Source of the DNA: Brevibacterium renqingii
Lineage (GTDB): Bacteria; Actinomycetota; Actinomycetes; Actinomycetales; Brevibacteriaceae
NCBI RefSeq assembly: GCF_017808105.1
Contig: NZ_JADBHF010000012.1
Coordinates: forward strand, 62,001-126,000
Direction: 5' to 3'
DNA length: 64,000 bases
A program made the translations under genes and the position numbers. The notes beneath the pieces are model-generated. The model did no database searches, had not been told where the DNA came from, and saw nothing but the letters and a program-made list of their open reading frames with translations. Of this stretch, positions 61,854 to 64,000 are shown piece by piece (positions within the stretch are counted from its first letter, which is position 1; every line of letters starts with the position of its first letter).

Positions 61854-63335
61854 TCAGCGGCCGTCGGTCTCGTCGGATTCCGGGTCGTCTCCTGTCGAGC
61901 CCTCGGATGAGGAATCGTCGTCTGCTTCGCCGGTCGAGTCTTCGGTCGTCGATTCGGCCGGCCCTGAGCCCGTGACCGAGTCTGTGCCGTCGGCTTGCGA
62001 CGGCACAGATCCGTCGATGCCGTCTAGGCCTTCGGCGAGGATGCGGCTGAGTGCCTCGTCGATGCTCGACTCATTGGTCCACTCGGCCTGACGGCGCTCC
62101 GAGTACCCGAGCGGATCGTCGAGGTCCTGAGTGGTGGGCAGCAGGTCCGGGTGGGAGAAGACGTTGTCCCTGGCCTCGGCACCGCCCTGCGATTCGAGGT
62201 AGGCGAACAGGGCAGCGGCGTCCCGGAGGCGCCGAGGGTTGAGCTGCAGGCCGACGAGGGTGGAGAAGGTCTTCTCCGCCGGTCCGGCGGTGGCGCGGCG
62301 ACGACGCAGCGCCTCGCGGATCTGATCGCGGCCGGGCAGGTGCGCGCAGGCTTCGTAGACGACGACATCGACCCAGCCGGCGATGACGGCGAGCAGATTC
62401 TCCAGAGAGGTCAGCGCCTGCTTCTGGTCATCTGTCGTCGGCGGATTGAACAGACCCTGGCGGATGTTCTCGCTGAGATCGGAGATGTTCGACGGATCGA
62501 TGTTCGATGCCATGTCCTCGATCTGCGAGGTGTCGACCTTGAGCCCCTGTGCGTAGCGGGTCAGTGCGGTCTCGACTTGGGCGCTCAGCCACGGGGCGCG
62601 CTCGAACAGAGCAAGGTGGGCGAGCTCCTGAGCGGCGAGATAGATGCGGACCTCGGAGGCATCGACGTCGATATCGGTGGCGAACGCGTCCACGTTGGTC
62701 TCGACGAGGACGGCGGTGTCGTGAGGCAGAAGGGGCAGGCCCACCTCGGTGCCGGTCAGGACGCTCTCGGAGAGCGCTCCCACGGCCTGGCCGATCTGCA
62801 TGGCGAACATCGAATCGCTCATCGAGCCGAACATCGACGATGCACCCGCTAGGATGCCCTTCATCTCTGCCGGAACCTGGGACTCGAGGGTCTCAGTCAG
62901 AGCCGTGGACATGTTCTCCTTGATGGGCAGCACGAATTTCTGCCAGCCCGGCATCGTCTCGCTGACCCAGTCGGCGCGGCGCAGCGGAGTGGCCGTGCGA
63001 TTGGCCACGGAGAATTCGGTCGCCTCGGCGAGCCACAGCTCGGCCAGACGGAAGGCGTCGGTGGTGGCGCGCTTCGCCTCCTCGCTCACCGCAGGATCGG
63101 GAGTCGGGACGGCTTTCTGCGCGATCGAGACCGCCTGGCCCTGCGGGTCGGCGCCCTGACCGAACAGGCCCTGCATCTGATTCATGATCGTCGCCATCAT
63201 CGACGGGTCGATCTGGAAGCCCTGCGGCATGCCGGACTCGTTCTTGTCATCGCCCTGACCGGGGCCATTGGCGCCGAAGAGCATTCCGAAGATCTGCTCG
63301 AACGGATTCTGCTCGTTGTTGTTGTCATCGGTCAT
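61854..63335 (-). CDS. Zincin_2/DUF2342 putative metalloprotease
   Basis: A 493-residue protein of the actinobacterial DUF2342 (zincin-like, F420-associated) family. The family block is IYLAAQELAHLALFERAPWL, where EXXAH replaces HEXXH; NPRRLRDAAALFAYL is another conserved segment. The N-terminus is Asn/Gly/Met rich (FGMLFGANGPGQG, IMNQMQGLFGQG). The last 60 residues are acidic and Ser-rich, probably disordered. Proteolytic activity has not been shown as far as I know. Counterpart Rv3195 by position. ATG 63335; the longer form adds 12 residues without support. Confidence 0.88.
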   Translation of the reverse strand: MTDDNNNEQNPFEQIFGMLFGANGPGQGDDKNESGMPQGFQIDPSMMATIMNQMQGLFGQGADPQGQAVSIAQKAVPTPDPAVSEEAKRATTDAFRLAELWLAEATEFSVANRTATPLRRADWVSETMPGWQKFVLPIKENMSTALTETLESQVPAEMKGILAGASSMFGSMSDSMFAMQIGQAVGALSESVLTGTEVGLPLLPHDTAVLVETNVDAFATDIDVDASEVRIYLAAQELAHLALFERAPWLSAQVETALTRYAQGLKVDTSQIEDMASNIDPSNISDLSENIRQGLFNPPTTDDQKQALTSLENLLAVIAGWVDVVVYEACAHLPGRDQIREALRRRRATAGPAEKTFSTLVGLQLNPRRLRDAAALFAYLESQGGAEARDNVFSHPDLLPTTQDLDDPLGYSERRQAEWTNESSIDEALSRILAEGLDGIDGSVPSQADGTDSVTGSGPAESTTEDSTGEADDDSSSEGSTGDDPESDETDGR

Positions 63336-63474
63336 TGTTCTACAGCCCCCAAGAATCGGTTTGACACCCACGTTAACGGTTTCATATGTGGGAAGCTTCC
63401 CAATTCGCGGAGGTTTCGCAGGATGTTCGCACCGGGCGAAAGGAGTCTGTGAACCCGACCCTCAGCATTCAACT

Positions 63475-63480
63475 AGACTG
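63475..63480 (+). promoter_or_regulatory. TAGACT box before the PDZ protein gene
   Basis: TAGACT lies 25 nt before the ATG at 63506; a ribosome site AAAGG is present in the short leader. Confidence 0.5.
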
Positions 63481-63505
63481 GTGGGGCGGTGCAGCGAAAG
63501 GAATA

Positions 63506-64000
63506 CATGACAGAGAACGCCCCTCGGGCCGTGCCGGTGCCAGCGGCGCCGACCCGCGGCACCAGACGTCGACGAACTCCACGTCTGTCCACGACCTCGG
63601 GTGTTCTGACCTACGTCTTCATCGCTGTGGCCGTGCTTCTGCCGGTTCCGTACATGCTTCAGCTGCCGGGACCGGTTTTCAACACCCTCGGCGATTACCA
63701 GGGCGATTCGATGATCAGCGTCTCTGGTGCCGAAACCTATCCCACCGATGGGCGGATCGACATGCTCACGGTGGCCGTGAGCGGCGGACCGGGCCGTGAT
63801 GTCTACGCGTCGCAGGCTCTGGGCGCACTGCTCAACGGCCAGGAGACCGTGATTCCCACCGAGGCCTACTATCCGCTCGACACCACACGCGAAGACGTGG
63901 CCGAATCGAATGCGGTCGAGATGTCCTCGAGTCAGGACGTCGCGGTTGCGGCGGCCATGGAGCAGCTGGGCAAGTCGTACTCTGTCCATCTGCTCGTCGA
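63506..64000 (+). CDS. YlbL-like PDZ/Lon-domain membrane protein, 5' part
   Basis: The first 165 residues of a gene cut by the window end. The basic N-terminus (TRGTRRRRTPRLS) is followed by one helix (about 32-50) and then YMLQLPGPVFNTLGD, the conserved start of YlbL/Rv3194c-type proteins, which continue with PDZ and Lon-like (S16) protease domains. AAAGG lies five nt before ATG 63506. It is divergent from the Zincin_2 gene, again as in mycobacteria. The frame stays open to the last base. Confidence 0.9.

Overview
The window is GC-rich chromosomal DNA of an actinobacterium. Support comes from a mycothiol-type MshB, an AdnAB-like helicase-nuclease pair, UvrD2 with a tetracysteine and HRDC tail, small actinobacterial families (DUF3107, DUF3117, Zincin_2/DUF2342), a monomeric isocitrate dehydrogenase, many GTG starts and many apparently leaderless genes. 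Gene content fits Micrococcales, with a Brevibacterium-like organism as my best guess; genus is inference, not shown by the sequence. I saw no rRNA, tRNA, CRISPR array, insertion sequence or phage gene, so this looks like a core region.

Left part (1-15.3 kb): LapA-like membrane protein, monomeric isocitrate dehydrogenase, thymidine kinase, an alpha/beta hydrolase, a DASS-type anion transporter, an Old Yellow Enzyme with a metallo-beta-lactamase-fold hydrolase, a small membrane protein, then an Opp/Dpp-type peptide transporter operon (lipoprotein, two permeases, one fused double ATPase).

Middle part (15.6-37.8 kb): an order that, from memory, follows Mycobacterium tuberculosis Rv1165-Rv1232c: typA, mshB (with an extra membrane domain), a VanW-family protein, GNAT acetyltransferase, ferredoxin, dapC, citrate synthase, dapD/dapE (divergent), a LOG-family protein, folP2, a DivIVA-like membrane protein, a PIG-V-like mannosyltransferase, DUF3117, O-methyltransferase, an alkyltransferase-like protein, tatB, polysaccharide deacetylase, Mrp ATPase, DUF1003 and an MgtE-N/CBS protein. 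The sigE-rseA-htrA segment expected before tatB is absent. dapC, dapD and dapE supply lysine and diaminopimelate for the wall; mshB serves mycothiol synthesis.

Right part (38-64 kb): a secreted metallophosphoesterase, a peptidase pair (P1-family peptidase and aminopeptidase P), a PHP phosphoesterase, an acyltransferase, then an order resembling Rv3211-Rv3194c: RhlE-like helicase, MiaE-like protein, DUF3107, TetR, adnA, adnB, an APH-fold protein with missing catalytic residues, nudC, uvrD2, an orphan E1/cyclodehydratase-like protein, a YgjP-like metalloprotease, a NUDIX hydrolase, Zincin_2 protein and the start of a YlbL-like PDZ protein cut by the window end. This is mainly a DNA-repair neighbourhood.

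The most interesting signals are: the orphan E1-like gene beside uvrD2; a cluster of DnaA-box-like nonamers, all in one orientation, in the 532-bp gap next to it; the APH-fold probable pseudokinase between adnB and nudC; loss of signature cysteines in NudC and Mrp; a repeated TANNCT box 6-7 nt before start codons (leaderless genes); a perfect 17-bp inverted repeat over the lapA-like start codon; and a 700-bp non-coding, repeat-bearing stretch after gltA.
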